A stretch of 64,000 bases of DNA from Climacteris rufus (Eukaryota > Chordata > Aves > Passeriformes > Climacteridae). Below are positions 44,832-59,655 of this stretch, in pieces. The notes under the pieces are model-generated. The model worked only from the letters and a program-made list of their open reading frames with translations, made no database searches and had not been told where the DNA came from. Within the stretch, counting starts at the first letter, position 1. Every line of letters starts with the position of its first letter. The DNA lies in the NCBI GenBank assembly GCA_013398175.1, contig VZRZ01007321.1:248-64247 (forward strand), in the 5' to 3' direction. The translations under genes and the position numbers were made by a program.

Positions 44832-46820
44832 ACATCTGCACATAGGAGAAACAGACCTGTTTACATTTGACCTTCACCAAGTACAAAGGTGAGGCTTATT
44901 ACCATGCAAGACTGGTCTCCTGCTAATTGTCTTGTGACGGAGAAACCCAATCTTCCAGGACATATGAGGATAGTGACAGACCTCAGTGTCTTCTGAATAA
45001 CCATTTAAATGCACATATTTGACTAGCTTTTACACTCATTAATTAAATACTTCTAGAAAAATTTACAGATAGGCAAATCCAAAAAAGAAAACTCTTATCA
45101 AGCTGCCCTTATCGTAGGGATGGCTAAGGGGCAAAGCAACGCTGATAGTTAAGGAAGCGCTCAGCTTTCTTAGAAAATTTAAATATATTTTGCTTCTGTG
45201 CTTCCCCAACTACAGGAAAGGCAACTCCTTTTCATTTATCCTTTATTAGATTACAGAATGTAACTACAATCACAGGGAATACTGCATACTTTTGTCTGTA
45301 TATACATAAAGACCATATAGAACTTCTTATTTTGGGGGTATTGCTAGCAGTGTTAAAATATGAAAAAAAAAAAACACTTCCCAGTTGGAAAACAGCTGCA
45401 TGGAAAAAACAATCAAAATTGCCTAAGCAATACTATCACATAATTAGATTGCCTGGCATAAGCTTAATACATGAAATGTCCTCAGTTCTCATGCCATTCT
45501 CTGTCTTGATTAAGGAAGGAACTAAAAGACCAGACATTTTCCATTGCTAAATTTTCCATTGTGAAATTTGACGTGTTCATGACTGCAGAAGTTCTGTTAA
45601 TCAATAAATCACTAGGCAACTTTGATTAATTAACTAGTCAACAACTCATAAGACAGTTCAGTCAGAACATCTGCATTTCCTTTTGTCCTATGTGATTTTT
45701 AGTGAAGTAAAATGTGTCTGTTTCTGTTCCCAGACTGTTTTCTTTAAATGTTCTATGGAAGAATTATGGATTATTTTTATTTGCACTTCAGTAGCAACTA
45801 ATGGCCCCTTCTAAGCTCCAGGCTTAATTTGTGCTAGGTTTTACATGATCCCACTTTAATAGGCAAGGCTGGGGGTAAAAAAAGATGCAAAGTAATTCCA
45901 GGAGTGCTTGTCTGTACCCCCACACAAGCCTGGAGGCAAAGCCTGCTCCAGAGCTCGGATGCCTGGAGTGCTCCCCCAGCGCCCTGCCAGCCACGCTGCC
46001 TGTCCTGCAAGGAAATAGAGAATGCTCTGCTCTAAGCAAACAGCATTGTTTTCAAAGACAATTTGCCAGCATGATGGTTCCTGTAAAAGGAACTATTTTA
46101 TTAGCACTCTGGGTGGGATGTCATCCTCCAGCAGGATGTCTCCCACGGAGCCATCTAACCTGCTCTCCAGCGCTGGGTGCTGAGTGCAGTTGTCCTTCCA
46201 AAGTCAGTGCCCAGCCCTTCATGGGGTATGTGGGGCGGTGGAGGATGGCAGCAAGCAACACAGAGGCACATGTGGTAGGTGAGAGCATGTTCCCCTCCAG
46301 AGAAAAACAAAATTTGTGTGTGTCCTAGTCAACAGAAAAAAATCATGCACTGTAGATTCTGTCACGTTGCTGTCGCTTGGGTGCCTGTCACAGGAAATGG
46401 ATCCTGCAAAAGGAGGACAAACATAAATTTTAAAAAATATAAACTTAATCTGACTCCATACCTGTGTTCCTATTGAGCTACCTCATATTTCAAATCTTTC
46501 CAAGAATGAAGCAAAGAAACCCAGCATTTACTACTGACATATATTGTTTACTATGCCGATCAAGCTCTTCAGTTACACAGTGTTTCTTGCTATATTTCAG
46601 AATTAATGCTCTGTCCCACCCAGCTGACATTTCCAAACTCCCCTGATTAAGGGAGCATTCAAAACCTGCCTCCCACTCCCAAGCCCATCAGAGACCTCTG
46701 AGCCACCCTCGGCTGCCCATGCATGGAACACTCATGGTCCTATAACCTCTGTACTTAAAATTGTACCATGTTCTGGTTTATTTAAATATGTGAATTGCTG
46801 CCTCTACACTCATTTCCTTA
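44832..46820. other. Non-coding stretch, nothing recognised
   Basis: AT-rich to mixed sequence. A moderately GC-rich patch lies at 45900-46270, where a 147-codon plus frame (45885-46328) has no family features. Confidence 0.5.
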
Positions 46821-46920
46821 CAGTGGGTCCAATTCATCTGTATGCCTCCCACTGTCTTCATCACTGCTCCCTGTGATCAGTCCTCTCCTCCATTTTTTTA
46901 GTTCTCCCTCACAAATCCTC
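46821..46920 (+). repeat. Unidentified dispersed repeat, copy 1
   Basis: About 100 bp matches 59656-59756 on the same strand at roughly three-quarters identity by eye. Shared landmarks are GCCTCCCACT (ACCTCCCACT in copy 2), TTCATCACTG, CCTCTCCTCCA and TCTCCCTCACA. I could not assign it to a named family. It could be an old SINE, DNA transposon or LTR fragment. Confidence 0.65.
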
Positions 46921-48055
46921 ATGGCAAAAGAGGATGACAAAAATATGAAATGTTGAGATTACTCCTAGACAGAAATCCCAGTGTTTCAGGAAGATCTATA
47001 GCTGGTCTTTTCAATTCTGACAAAAAAGATGTCTGTTTTCCTATCATTTGCAGAACACATGAGAAACAAAGTGGGGACCAGGGTGTCTTCCCCCAGGGCA
47101 CAAGTAGTACCACAGTTTGGTAGTCATTACCACTTGAGACTTTGATTTCTAATACACGATAGCTCAGTTTCCATCTAATGCAGCCAACAAACAAGCAAAC
47201 CAGAAAACACTACCCATGATACTTTATCTTAATACTTTTTTTTTTTACTTGCCTCAGAAACAAAAAACAGAGGCTGAGGAGCAATATATTGAAAAACTTG
47301 AGCCACACCAACCTTTGAAGAATCACATACAAAATACTATTTTAAATCAAAAGTATGTGCGTTGCAGTTTGGACCAGGTTGCCAACTGATGTAAAACAGT
47401 TCAGCTCTTTTAATCATATGGGGCTATGCCAATTTACATCAGCTGAAGATCTGTCTAATAATAATATGTGAAGCAGGGCTTCACCACATACTGTACTGAA
47501 TGTTGGAAAACATCCTGTACTTAAATGCATGCAGCTCTTTAACTTGGAGCATGAGACTGGCCACATTGTTTGACATAAGGGTTAGTTTTCAGATAGTGAA
47601 ATTTCAGTTGCCAGGTGCCAGAGGCAATTTATCAGACACTCATAAAATAAAGATCAAAAAGCCCATCAGTCTCCCACTGCATCTGGGATCTAGGAAGGAA
47701 CACTTACAGGCCCCTATCCTTTAAACAGCTCTCACTTAAAGAGCTCACTGTTTATAATAACAAGAAAAGGAGAAAGGGGTCAGGTCAAAACCAGCTGAAC
47801 AGCAGGTGGTGTTATAAAGGTTTTTTTTCCACAGTCAAAGCTTTTGTGAAATAGTGGTTCAAGTGTACTCAAACAAGCCTGTTTCATATTTTTAATTTGT
47901 ATTTTTAGATAATTTTTGGCAATTAGAATACAAGTCACAGATGACTTGACTTTTTTTCTCTGTTGTTTACTCGAATATGTTACAAAAATAATCCTGAATG
48001 ATTTCCTTTCATGCTTCCATTTTGACTGAAAGCCCTTGTCACACACTACTGAACT
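46921..48055. other. Non-coding stretch, nothing recognised
   Basis: AT-rich with T runs near 47238 and 47820. No gene or mobile element recognised. Confidence 0.5.
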
Positions 48056-48250
48056 CAGCTTTTAGATCCAGAACCAAAATTCCTCCGAAGTTCAAAGGGG
48101 TTTCGAGCCGAATTCCTGTTCATAACCAGCTTAGCTGGAATGGTGCAAGATGAGAAGTTTGGATTCAGATCTGAACCGTACCATTATTTAATATTTAATG
48201 AGCGCTCATGCTCAGTCTTGGCTGAAGTCGGAGATGTGAACCTCACCTTC
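48056..48250. promoter_or_regulatory. Small CpG-retaining block, possible conserved element
   Basis: Six CpGs occur within about 190 bp, including GTTTCGAGCCGAATTC near 48101 and the GAGCGCTC palindrome near 48200, in a CpG-poor neighbourhood. No open frame of note. It may be a conserved element or an unrecognised repeat. Confidence 0.25.
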
Positions 48251-51200
48251 TGAAATGTTTTAATGTCAAGGCTCTGGTGTTGCCTCAGTTCTCCTCAGTG
48301 GGGTGCAAGAAGGATCTCTCCACCTCCAAGGAATGTGTCACATTCTGGTTTGAGTCCATCTCTTACGACTCCATTCCTCAAAGACAAAACAGCCAGACTT
48401 ATCAGGCAAGAATTAGCCACACATGTTCTGAGTTGCCATCAAAAACTCACATAAGAAACCCTGCAAATGAGATGAATATAAGATACATTGCTATTCCAGA
48501 AGAGTCAGTGAGTGTCATATGAAAGCCTCATCTCTAGTCAGCAACTGACCATGACAACCTGATAAATTTGAGATACTAATTAAAACATAGCATCACCCCT
48601 GAGGAGACAGGATCAAATCTCACCCTGATGTACTAAACACACCTATGAAGTACAGAGCACACACAGCCCCCAGAGATGTTTCATGGCACTGAACACACTG
48701 GAGCCAAGGGAATGTAATTTGTTTTCACTAATTTTAATACCTAATTTAGGTACCTGCTGACATCCTAGTATAGTAAATGGAAAGAAGGTATCTAAATTAA
48801 TATGCTAATTGCAGTACACCTCAGATATTCTGCATCGTCCTCTAGAGGCACTTGCCTCCATCAGTCAGGCTTGGGAGCCCTGGCTCCCACACAAAACACC
48901 TCAATTAGATCCTTACTACAGGCAATATGAATGACCTCACTGCTAAAAACATCATTTTCTGCAGTGCATGTTGTTTGCTCATGAATCCATTCAAAAGTGT
49001 TGCTCTTACCTCCACTGAGTCAAACAGTTTCTTCATCGCAGAATTGATTAATGACCAGTTGATGGGAACAGCAGTGTCTCCAAGTCCACAAACACAGTGC
49101 TCATCATTTTTCAAAAATGTAAATGTTTGTCAACAATTACGGCACAGAGGTAATAAAAATCCATGGGAAAGAAGTGGTGTGCCTTGGATACAAAAAGTAT
49201 GACTATCATTAGTATTATTTGCTGGCAAATGTGACTTTTGTAATAGTGACCACAATATTGTTACCATACATCAGCATTCACAGAGGCTAGTACCCCCTAA
49301 TTTTCTAACTGCTATCAGGCTTCCCAAACACCTTGTCCCAGAAATAATTTTTCTATTCCAAAGCATGAGTCAGGTCTCCCATCTGCTTTGGACATCCATT
49401 CAAAAAAGCTTACTTGGCCTTAATCCCAGTCACTGAATTCTGTGTGGTATCCAGTATAGTGTATGCATTATTTTGAAATGCTGTAATATTGTTATCTTTG
49501 CTTTATAACTGTGTTCCCTTAGAGCTTTTCTTTGTATTTCCAGCATTCATTTCCCAGGCAGTTTTATAAAAATGTAATGAGGTGCTATTATTAAAGCCTA
49601 TTAACTTACACCAGCTCGTTGCCTGATGAGAAGTCAATTTTATTTTCCTAAAGCAGCAGGCCAGATTGCAATCAAGCAGTTTCTCCCACAAGTATCCCAA
49701 CAAATTCATCACCCTATTTCTTAGTCTGAGATAATGCCACAGTAGAGACCAGGCCAAAACTTTCCTTTTTCAAAGATACAATGAAGATATATTTACTCTT
49801 TTCACAGCAATTGGCTGTAGTAAAGTAATTCTTTCCTTCATTTTGCAGTTTCTTCTGCTGTTTTTCAACTTTCAGAAATTAGACTGAGATATTTATGGAT
49901 TGTGCTGAGCTCATGGGTTTTAAACAAGATTTCTACACACCTGAATAATTTCCATAACTTACCTCTCCTAGCAAGACTAGCATTAGGCTCATGCAGCATG
50001 TATAGACATGAGACCACACCAAAGAGGAGGCTTTGCATTCCAGGCCACCATCTCCAGAGACCAGAGCACAGCAGGGGTGGCCAAATTGTTTTAGATGGGC
50101 CCCAGCTCCGCCTGCAGCTGTCAAGACCCTCCCACACACCGACAAAGCGAGATTTTCCCACCCTCCCCTGCCCTCCAGAAATGTGCCTAGCAGGGAAACC
50201 TGCTGAAAGCACCAAGGTGTTAGGCATTTCTGCTAGAAAGGGCTGGAGGAGGAGAAAGACCTTGCAATGAAAGCACAAGGTTGTCTGGCTTCAGTTCCCA
50301 GTCTTGTTACACCTTGCTCATCTGACCTTACATTTTATTCCCTCTCTTATTTTGTTTTAATTTTGTGTTTTGTAAAGCATGAGAAAACTTCTACTGTGAT
50401 TAGTGGAGAAACACAGCCATCAAACTCTGCTCAGGTTATCAGTGAAATTTGTGAAAATAGAGCAAAACTTAAAAAAAATATAGAGAGGGGAGTTTTTCAA
50501 TATAGACCAGGGAACACAAAGGCCAGATTCACGATGAGACAATGCTATACATTTTGAAAATATTAATAATTCCACAACTTGGATATGGGATTCTTTTCTT
50601 GGTCCTAAAAAATGATTTTTCATGAGTACAGGGCTCCTGAATTTCAAAAATCCAAAGTCTTTTGGCACTGCAAATATCTCATGAGATTCTTTAATTGATA
50701 CACTTGTGAGGGTCCAAAAGGTACAGATATTTGCAAAGCTACTTTCATTGAGCTGGAGTTCATACTAAATTTCCTTGGCACCCATCTAATTATATCTGAG
50801 GTAGTTTAACAAGTATTTCACAAATGCCAGACCTAAGAGAAAAATGCTACTTTAAGTTGTCTCTGTGAATAGGACATTAATGGTATGGCTGAGAAGGATT
50901 TCCATGCCAGATCCTTCAGCAAAGAATCCAGCTAACAATATATTCCTAACAGGAAAGTCACTTTAAAGGAGGTTTCTACATTTCCTGTGCAGTTAGTTGG
51001 GGAAAATTTGGTGCCTTTCAAGGCATCTACTTAGAGACTCAATCTCCCTAATTTTAGGCACAATAGAGTGGCAAATAGGACTTCCTTCTAGAGCAGGCAC
51101 ATGTTACTGGAGGCAGGTGTGATGCACCTTCAATTACCAAAGCAAAGCTGACCTAGTTTTATATAAGGCCTTTCTATGGCATCAAAGAGAACCCCATCAC

Positions 51201-52490
51201 ACACCAGTCTTTCACATCTATTTTTGAACTTGACTCTGCCCATGCATCTCCTTAAACTAGCTAAGAAGACAATTGTGAACAGAACAAGATCTTCAGAGTA
51301 TCAAATTTAGATCTCCCTCAATACATTTTCTGCATCCTAAAGCCAAAAGAGATTGTAAGGGTCACCTGATCTGTTGTGCAATACACCACCTACATTTGCT
51401 CTCATATTTTATGATAATACTATGTCTTTTAAAGCAATTCATTTCTAATTATAGAGTGTCAAACTTCATGTTTCCTTAGCTAAGCTGCACTAAACTTACA
51501 TTAATTACAGTACAGATCAAGTTTCCCATGACATTAACTTGGGGGAGTATGATTTATAACAGAACTTATGAGACTACCACTTCTATGCACATTGGTGTGC
51601 AGCTAGACAGCAATATATGCCTCCATATAGAAATTGACATACCTATTTCTGATGTGAACCCTGTCATTAAATGGAGTCAATTATTTATTTTTGCTATTCA
51701 AAATTCTACCAATTCCAATACAACTCAGGCTTGGTTCTTGGCTGCTTCTTTATGCTGGCTCTGTGATTTTCTCATCTGTAGCTTTTCCACTCATTAAAGT
51801 CATAGCTAAATTCTTCTTTCCTTACTGCCCCTCTGCTCCCAAATCCCTTCACCAGCATGTCCAATATGTCTTATCAAGTCAGAAACAAGCTCCCTACTCA
51901 TGTCAACCAAAGCTCTGGAATTCAGTTCCCACCTACCTCTGCAGCCTTCCCTCTGCCCATTCCCACGGTCTCTATCCAAGCACCTCCCAAGCCTTCAGCC
52001 TCTCTGCTCCAGTTGGCTTTTTTCCTGCTCCCTGTGGTCCTCAGGAGCTGCCAGCTGGCCTGCTCTCCCGTCTTCCTCAGAAAATTAGATACTTTTGCTG
52101 TCCCCACTACCTAATGTGGAGTCAGGTTCACGTAACCCCATCTCAGAAAGAGAACTCTAAACTCATATTTTTGCTCTTGCCTTGCTGTTGACACCATTTC
52201 TGAGGCCAGGCTCTGGTAAAAAGAAATCAAAAAGTTGTGTACAGTTCTTAGCAAAGGTATAATGAGCTGGGTCATGAACATCAGCTGTTGGATGGGCTCT
52301 AAGTTCCTTGACAGTTTTATGAGCATGTCACCAAACACTGATTAACCTGCAGTTCCAAGTCTTCATTTGCTTGTTTGGGAAGCAGAAGCATCTTAATTGT
52401 ATGCAAAGCTGGTGAAAAAAATAATCCAGAGGTGTCATTAAAAAGAGAGGAATTTTCTAAAAATGTTGCCAAAAATCTATTTAATTTATA
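48251..52490. other. Non-coding stretch, nothing recognised
   Basis: Mixed AT-rich sequence. Open frames at 49865-50278 (both strands) and 51691-52191 (three frames plus antisense) overlap one another and show no domains. A Pro/Ser/Leu-rich composition at 51840-52110 reflects C-rich DNA. Confidence 0.45.
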
Positions 52491-52517
52491 AAAGAAAAAA
52501 AAAAAAAGAAAAAAACC
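52491..52517. repeat. Poly(A)-like tract
   Basis: A nearly pure A run broken by single G residues. No retroposon body was recognised next to it. Confidence 0.75.
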
Positions 52518-55500
52518 CAGTCTTTCTCCCTTTACAGTACTTGAAAGTCAAAACTGGCCATGCAGTTTTGTTACAATGTCTTAGGTAGCTGCTGCTTCTT
52601 TGTTTTGGAGTGTTAATATCTAGTTTACAAACTGCCAAGTGTGGAACTACTAATGATATGGTTATTTAATGTTTCTAGACAAAGCGAACTACTTTTCTCA
52701 TATGTTATGAGAACTAATCATCATGGGAACAAAAGGAAACGTTGGCTACTGAACCAGAGGAACTAACAGATCCATTACTTTCCTGGAAATGTTTCCTTTT
52801 AGTTGGCTAATATGCATTATGAGCTAATGATAATGCTGCACATGACCGTATGGAAGGGATGACCTCTTTCTGTCTATTCTCTGAGAAGACAGACAAAATC
52901 TATCTCCATTTCAGACACCACACAGAACATTAGTATGTTTTAGTGTCTATTTACACAAGAACTGGGTGCAAGGACAGCTCTGTAATTTCCAAATCACAGA
53001 TGGTTCATGTCTGGGCCATTCAGCATACAGCCTGCACCCATTTCTATGGACATACCCACACATAAAAAGCTCAATTTTTTAAATATCTTTCTCATCCTTT
53101 CTGATTATCTATCCAGGAAAGTTGTCCTCTTATAAGACTTATTTTCAAGCTTCTTTCTGGGAGTGAACTTGATTTCATTTGGCAGATGTAAACAAAAAGA
53201 AATTAACATCCATTTCCCCTTTCTCCCAAATGGTGTTCTGAACCTGGGTTGCATTTATTGCCTCTATTCTGACAGAGGCGGCTCATTCTTAGTCTTCTCA
53301 GCTTCATCTTATTTTTGACACCTTTGATATGTTAGAGGGTTCAAAGAACTTGGTTCAGCCTTTTTTCTTCCCAAACAGTGGGAAAAAACTCTCTCATTCT
53401 AGAAGTGTGTCCTCTCCCTCTTTCATTCCCTCCCTCCACAAGCACAAGCAGAGAGGAGAAATATCTGGTAACAACTCAGGGCACGATTGGAAAATTTCTG
53501 TATGATTATCACCATGTACTGTAAGGCTTAAATGGCACTATATGTCCCAAAGAGGAAAGTACTCCTGGCCTAAAAGAATTTTTACACTTCCATGCCTCCT
53601 AGTTGGAAACATTGGTCCACTGAGGAGAAAGGAAGATTTTATTTCTTCTTTTTTTTTCAAATGTACATAAAAATTATTATGGTGCTGAAATTCCCCCCTC
53701 ATCACACAAATCTCACAAATATGTTGTCATGAAGATTGTTCTGACTTTTGAAGGTTTGCTTTGTTCTTCAGGCTGTTAACCATCTTTTACAGCAGGATCT
53801 GTGAAACCTGAGGCTGAAGTAGCATACAAGTTTCATAAAGAAATAAATTTTAGAGATGGTATTATGCAGGAGGATAGTTAAATAGGGGTCCTGAATTCCT
53901 CTGTGTGTGGGGCAGGGCTGCACTTGTCTTTGCCAGCAAATCCCTAAGATGAAGCATGGGACAGTTAATTTTTAGGTTATGCCAAATTCTATATAGAAAG
54001 AAGAGATATGGGTAAGGTACTATGAGAAAAGCTGAAGGCTTTAGTCTTTGGTTTGGTCCCTGAGTTAAAGCAGTCAATTTTTCTCTGGAAAACACAGAAA
54101 GAAATTTTTATTATGCTTGTTGATTGACTGCCTCTGGCCCAAGACTGTAAATGAAGCACAGTTACTCTTGGATTATACCCAGTTTCACCATTACTGATTG
54201 ATCTTCCACTGAGAAATCAGCATGAAGGTCTCATTGCCAGCTACTGCAATGGTGGAGAGGAGAGAGCACTGTCAGGATGGGACCACTTTGTCAGCAAGGC
54301 CAAAACAGACTTCTGGGAGCAACTCAGATTTAACGTCAGTTTTGTAATTCACCTGTGGTGTTACATCCTTTACAGCTAGGAATGCTTCATTAAATACCAG
54401 GCATTGTTTAAAAATTCAGTTTGACAAGATTTTTTCATTTTTCTTTAAATTTAGAGACAGAAAAGTAACTCCTTTCTAGACAACACAGATAGTTTAACTT
54501 CAGTAAATGTACTAATGCTGATGGCGTCAAAGAAGAAACGTGTCTGACAAGGACTGAGCAGAGGCTGCACAGAAGATAAGGAAATTATTTTTTAAAACGA
54601 AGCCAGAGGAAAATGGAATAAAGATAAAAAGAGTAATCAAAGACTTTGTAAGTTTGGGTGTTTTTTTTCCAAGTGACAAAAATCTGCTGGATTAATACAA
54701 AATCAACAGGACTGCCTCATTAAGGAACAAAGTTATCTTGAAACTTCTTTATCAAATGAAATGTTCTAAGAATCTGTTTTAATTAAGAGCATTACTTCTA
54801 TCTTTTACCAACTGCAATCTTCTATTTGGCAAAGTTTTAGTAACAAATGGCAGATATTTAAACAAATGGGATTTTAGCCATGGGAGAAGGACAATATCTA
54901 TCCATTTGGTTTGTTTAGAGTCCATTCCCACCTTGACTGATGTCTGTAGGCCTTGCACAGATGTAGCAAGGGAAATGAATGGTTTGCTTTGTATTGTTGG
55001 ATCTCTCCTACACAGAAGTGGCAGGGCATCAGCAAAAGCCTGCTTACACCATGCCACTCTCTCCCCCTTCTGGTGGGAAGAACAAGGCTGGACACAGCCC
55101 CAGCTGTGATGAACAGATGCAGAATTGTCCATTCTCATACGACACAAATCACATGTACTGTGCTAATGAGGAGTTGGTTCCTTTTAATTCTTCCTTCTTT
55201 TTCTACCCTAAACTCCCTTCACCTCACTGGCAGGTTTGCACCAGCCAGGCACACTTGGGCATTCCAATGTGTCTGTCCACCTTTGCACTGTGGAAGAAAA
55301 AGAGTCCTAGGGTTCTGTACTTCAGAAAGCTAGAGATTTAGCAGTGCCTTTCAAAACATACATCCTCATTTAAAGTAGCTACCTAGTTACTTCAGTAGTT
55401 AAACTTCAAGTGCTATTTTGGAGAAAAGCATGGGAACAGAGATTTGCCAAATGTGCCCCAAAGGAGAATTTGTCTGGTTTTAGATTGTGAAATACTCCAG

Positions 55501-57392
55501 CTTCTGGTATTGTTGTTCCATTTTATTTCTCAAAGTAAACACATATTGCGACTCTGATGTGTCTGGTCCTTCAAATGTTAACACAAAAGAGTAAACTTTT
55601 ATGGTTATACAGATCAAAGGGCTGTACAAAATTAAGAACATGCATTAAGTGTTTGCAAGATCAGGGATGTAATCTCTGTGCCCAAACTAAAAATTCAGAG
55701 AAATTAGAGAAAACTTTGTAGAGATTTTCTTCATCTTGAATTCAAGTGAATACATCAGAATGGCCTGAAGCTGAATATGAAACCTTGGAGTTTCAATCTG
55801 CTTCATGACATCTCTGTCTCAGGCAAAGAATAAACAACTTACAGAAAATGAAATTTTGGTTCTGACTCTGCAAACTAAATGCTTGTGCTTAACTTTATGA
55901 AAAAAAGCCTTTGATGTCTGTGGGTTTACTCTGTAATGGTTTGTCACACACTGGATCTGTGTGACTTATTTATGGCTTGGCATGCTCCCGAGTACCTTTT
56001 TTTGCAGAGCACTAAAAGGAATCATTGGTCTTATATGTGTAAGTCTAGCTTTCATTCCAAGGGATTTTTTAAATACCTGGATCTTGTTGAGCAATCCATA
56101 CTACAACAATTCTTCCTTGCAGTTGAAAAACACAGCTCCTCCAACAATAGCTGCTGTACTTCACATGCATATAATATTGTTATCAGCTCCTTATTGACTT
56201 AAAAATGTTTGATTTCTCTCTCTCTCTCCTACTTAGCAAGATTAAAGTCTTAGATATGCTGTTATACCATACCATATGGTAAGAGAAAAGACTGATTTTG
56301 GCTGCCTGCAACATTCCAAGCCCTATTTAAATAATATTAGCTAAAAGCTCAACTGGTATAAATGCTTAAATCTGCAGATGTAAAGCTTTGATTAACAAAG
56401 TTCTTTAAGGAGCAAAATCTGCAATTTACTGCTTTTGAAAGGTCTGCCATGCTCCAGGGAGATGTACTGTTTCTTGGTGGAACCCTGGCAGGACTCACTG
56501 ATGTATTCATGGGATCTGTTCACACCCACTGAAATTCACTTAGGAAAAAGTCTATGGAACTCCCCTAACCACATCATTATGATGACTAAAAAGCCCCAAA
56601 CTAAAGCCAATTTCTACTTTTTTCTTGCTTAGCTCACTGACAACTACAAGCAAATGCTTCAATTTTTTTCTGTATTCTGTTCCCCTGGCCATTAAAGGAG
56701 GCCTGAGTGAAGGTTTGCTCTCTGCTGGGTGAGTTCACACCACACAAGTGCAGCAATTCGAGTGAGCAGAACTGCTGACATCAGCTTCTGCCAAAAGTTC
56801 ATGAGCTGGAAGGTCAGATTGCACAAGTCAGCCCTGTGATAAGAGGCTAAGGGCAGATGATCACATCCTCTTCAATTGAAAGAGCTCAGTACCTTTTTAC
56901 AGTGTGTTCTCAGATAACTGCTGCAATTAAGGTTATAGGCACTAAAGTAAGGACTTATGGTTGTCTGATGGGTGTAGACTCAGTAAATCTCCGTTCTTAC
57001 AAAATTTGGGGGGGTGTGGGTTGCTGCAGTAAGAAGGAGTATCAATTGCTCTGGGTTCAGAGAGTGGCTGTGTTTCAATCTCAAACTTCAGCTGGTTGGT
57101 TGAAGAAATAAGAAAAATATTTTTTCCATCCTGATGAACAACTTCAAGAGTCCTGTTTATTTACTCATTTTCTGTTTAGCTAGTGGATTGTTGTTTTGCA
57201 TTCTTTGGTTTGGTGCATTTCTCCTCCCTCTGTGACATTGCACATTGGCAGCCTCGGGACAGAACAGCACTTTGAGAGGATACAAAGGATTCCCCTGGCC
57301 AGCTGGGTCTTCTGCATGAAAATTAATGCACAGAAATACTCAGAGAGTTAGATCAAATGATACAATTATCCTGTCTAGCATAAAGTGTACTG
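52518..57392. other. Non-coding stretch, nothing recognised
   Basis: AT-rich sequence with only short chance open frames. The cluster at 54779-55341 has four frames open on both strands and no family features. Confidence 0.45.
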
Positions 57393-57441
57393 AGATATAG
57401 ATATATAGATATATAGATATATAGTTAGATAGATAGATAGA
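57393..57441. repeat. TATAGA/TAGA microsatellite
   Basis: ATATAG-type hexamers give way to TAGA tetramers, a compound simple repeat of about 49 bp. Confidence 0.9.
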
Positions 57442-59655
57442 GAAAGCAAAACCAAAATATTACTATTATATATTATAAATATAACACCATTAAACTCTGC
57501 TGTTTTAACAAGTATTATTTTAAAGAGGAAAGAAAATATAAAACCTGTGATCTTTATAACACATCCTTCTTTTTATCCAGTGAAGTCAACATGCTTTACT
57601 TAGATGCCTCTCTTGCTATACAGATTCACTTGCCAGTCCTTCCACATCTTACCTGAACACTGTATCTGCTCTGCTGCATGACTATTCCATATCTCTCTCG
57701 TGTACATGTACATTGCCATCATTAACTACGGGTGGATCACCTCAGCAATTACAGAAAGACCATTAATTACTCTGAAATTACTTCAGTCTTTCAGTAGAGG
57801 TCAATCTAAAGCTCCACATTGGAGCATAAACACACCCATATGGATTTTTATCTTAAAGCTTATGTCTTACTTTCAGTGACTTCTGAGGGTAAGCAGTAGC
57901 CAATTGAGTTTTAATGTGGCACTGTAAATATGTGTTCCACAATGCCTTATAAGCACAAAGCACTCCAGCTGATGATCTACATCAGACCATACATCTGGCA
58001 AGAATCAAGAAGATATTAAACCTGCTGCCTTGAAGAAAACACCACCAGCAAACTCTGATTGTATGAAGAATTGCACACAAATATGTATTTCCATTCTGAT
58101 ATATGAATTATGCAACGTAGTGACTCTCCTCTCAAATCTGGACTTGGCCATTTAATGCCTTCTAGGCCTGCCCCCACCACATGTGGTGGGTGACCCTTCA
58201 GATCCCACCTGTTGGGACCAGTCCTTTTGTATTTGCTGTACAGCCAGAAAGCTGCCTCAGGCATCTCGTCAGGCTACCTGAGATGGTTTCCAGGAAGATG
58301 GAAAATGTGATGATCAGACAATACATGTTTCTGGTCACTCCTGGTAATCATCTTTACAATTAACAGACACAACCACAAATTCTGGTTTCTTAAGGAAAAA
58401 AATCACTAGGGGTTACTGTAGAATAGAGAGATAGTCATGCCTTACATTACACATTAGCATTATATGACATGCTCAACTATTGTACTCAGTCAAACTGTGT
58501 TTGAAATTGTTCCATGTAGTACTTTCCAGTTTTCCTACAGGTATTGAAAGAGATGTAGGCACCCACAGTATTTTAATATTTTTATATAATTGGATATGCT
58601 GTTTTCTAAATGACCTGTAAAAACACCGGTGACTTTGTTTCACATGTAGATTAATGATTTTAGAGGACCATATTTGTGCTCAAATCTGTTCCTTAACTAT
58701 TTATTATTGGATATATAATGTCAATTACTTATTTGCTTATTTTTAAATTGCTTTTATAGAATTTTTACCAATTCTTCACTCCTGATCCTCTAAATGTACT
58801 ACTTGGCTTGGTAATTGATGTTTTCCTTAGCCTAAAAAAAATGAAAGACATTTACAGTGACCTGATTGTATTCCAGCAACCATACTGGAATAACACTGCC
58901 AAGTGGAAAAAGACTGCTGGAATCTCAAAATATCTCCATATTTCTGATATCTAGATGTCTTACATTCACAAAAGAACTAAGAATTCAAGGGGCCAAAGCA
59001 CTGTCTCATTCAACTGGGCATGATGTGCACATCAAAGGCTGACCAGAAGAGGTTCAGTGTTACCATGGCAGTAGATGCTGTTAACACATGAGAAAAGCTG
59101 GAAAGGGGAGCAGTACTACTTTTCATGGAAAATTCTCATGTGCTTCCCACCACAGCCAAAATGTTCATGTTCTATGGACCCTCAGAGGGATATTTTCTAC
59201 TGCTCACATCCATTGATGCTCTATTTGAAAGGCCCAAATAGGGCTTGCTTCCTTTCTCTCTAGGGAGAAGCCTCCCCCCAAAGAAAGCAGCACCGAAGCA
59301 CAGGTTTGTTTTATGCTGAGTTCTTTCTTTACATATGGCAAAGATATAAGCTTATCCAACAATGGTGTATTACGATATATCAAAATCATAGCATTATCTT
59401 AGACTGGGCTGTTAGGATATACTATGCTGATCTACATGAGTATCATTTTAACTTGGTGCCAGTTTTAGAGGAGTTTTGGATTCTGATAATGAGACACAGG
59501 ATGGGGGATAGAAAAACAAATTGAGAACAAAGACAGGGGTTTTTAAGGGAGTAAAATGCAATCAATAACAAAACATATATTCCTGGTTATAAAAAAAAAA
59601 GGCTTTGGAAACCAGCCATTCTTAGTACGAAGTATGTGCAAGAAGGAGGACCTTG
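57442..59655. other. AT-rich non-coding sequence
   Basis: No gene, RNA or mobile-element signal recognised. Confidence 0.5.

Noticed and set aside
51691..52191. 166-codon Pro/Ser/Leu-rich frame
   Set aside because: Three overlapping plus frames plus an antisense frame are open here because of composition. No domain or conservation evidence.
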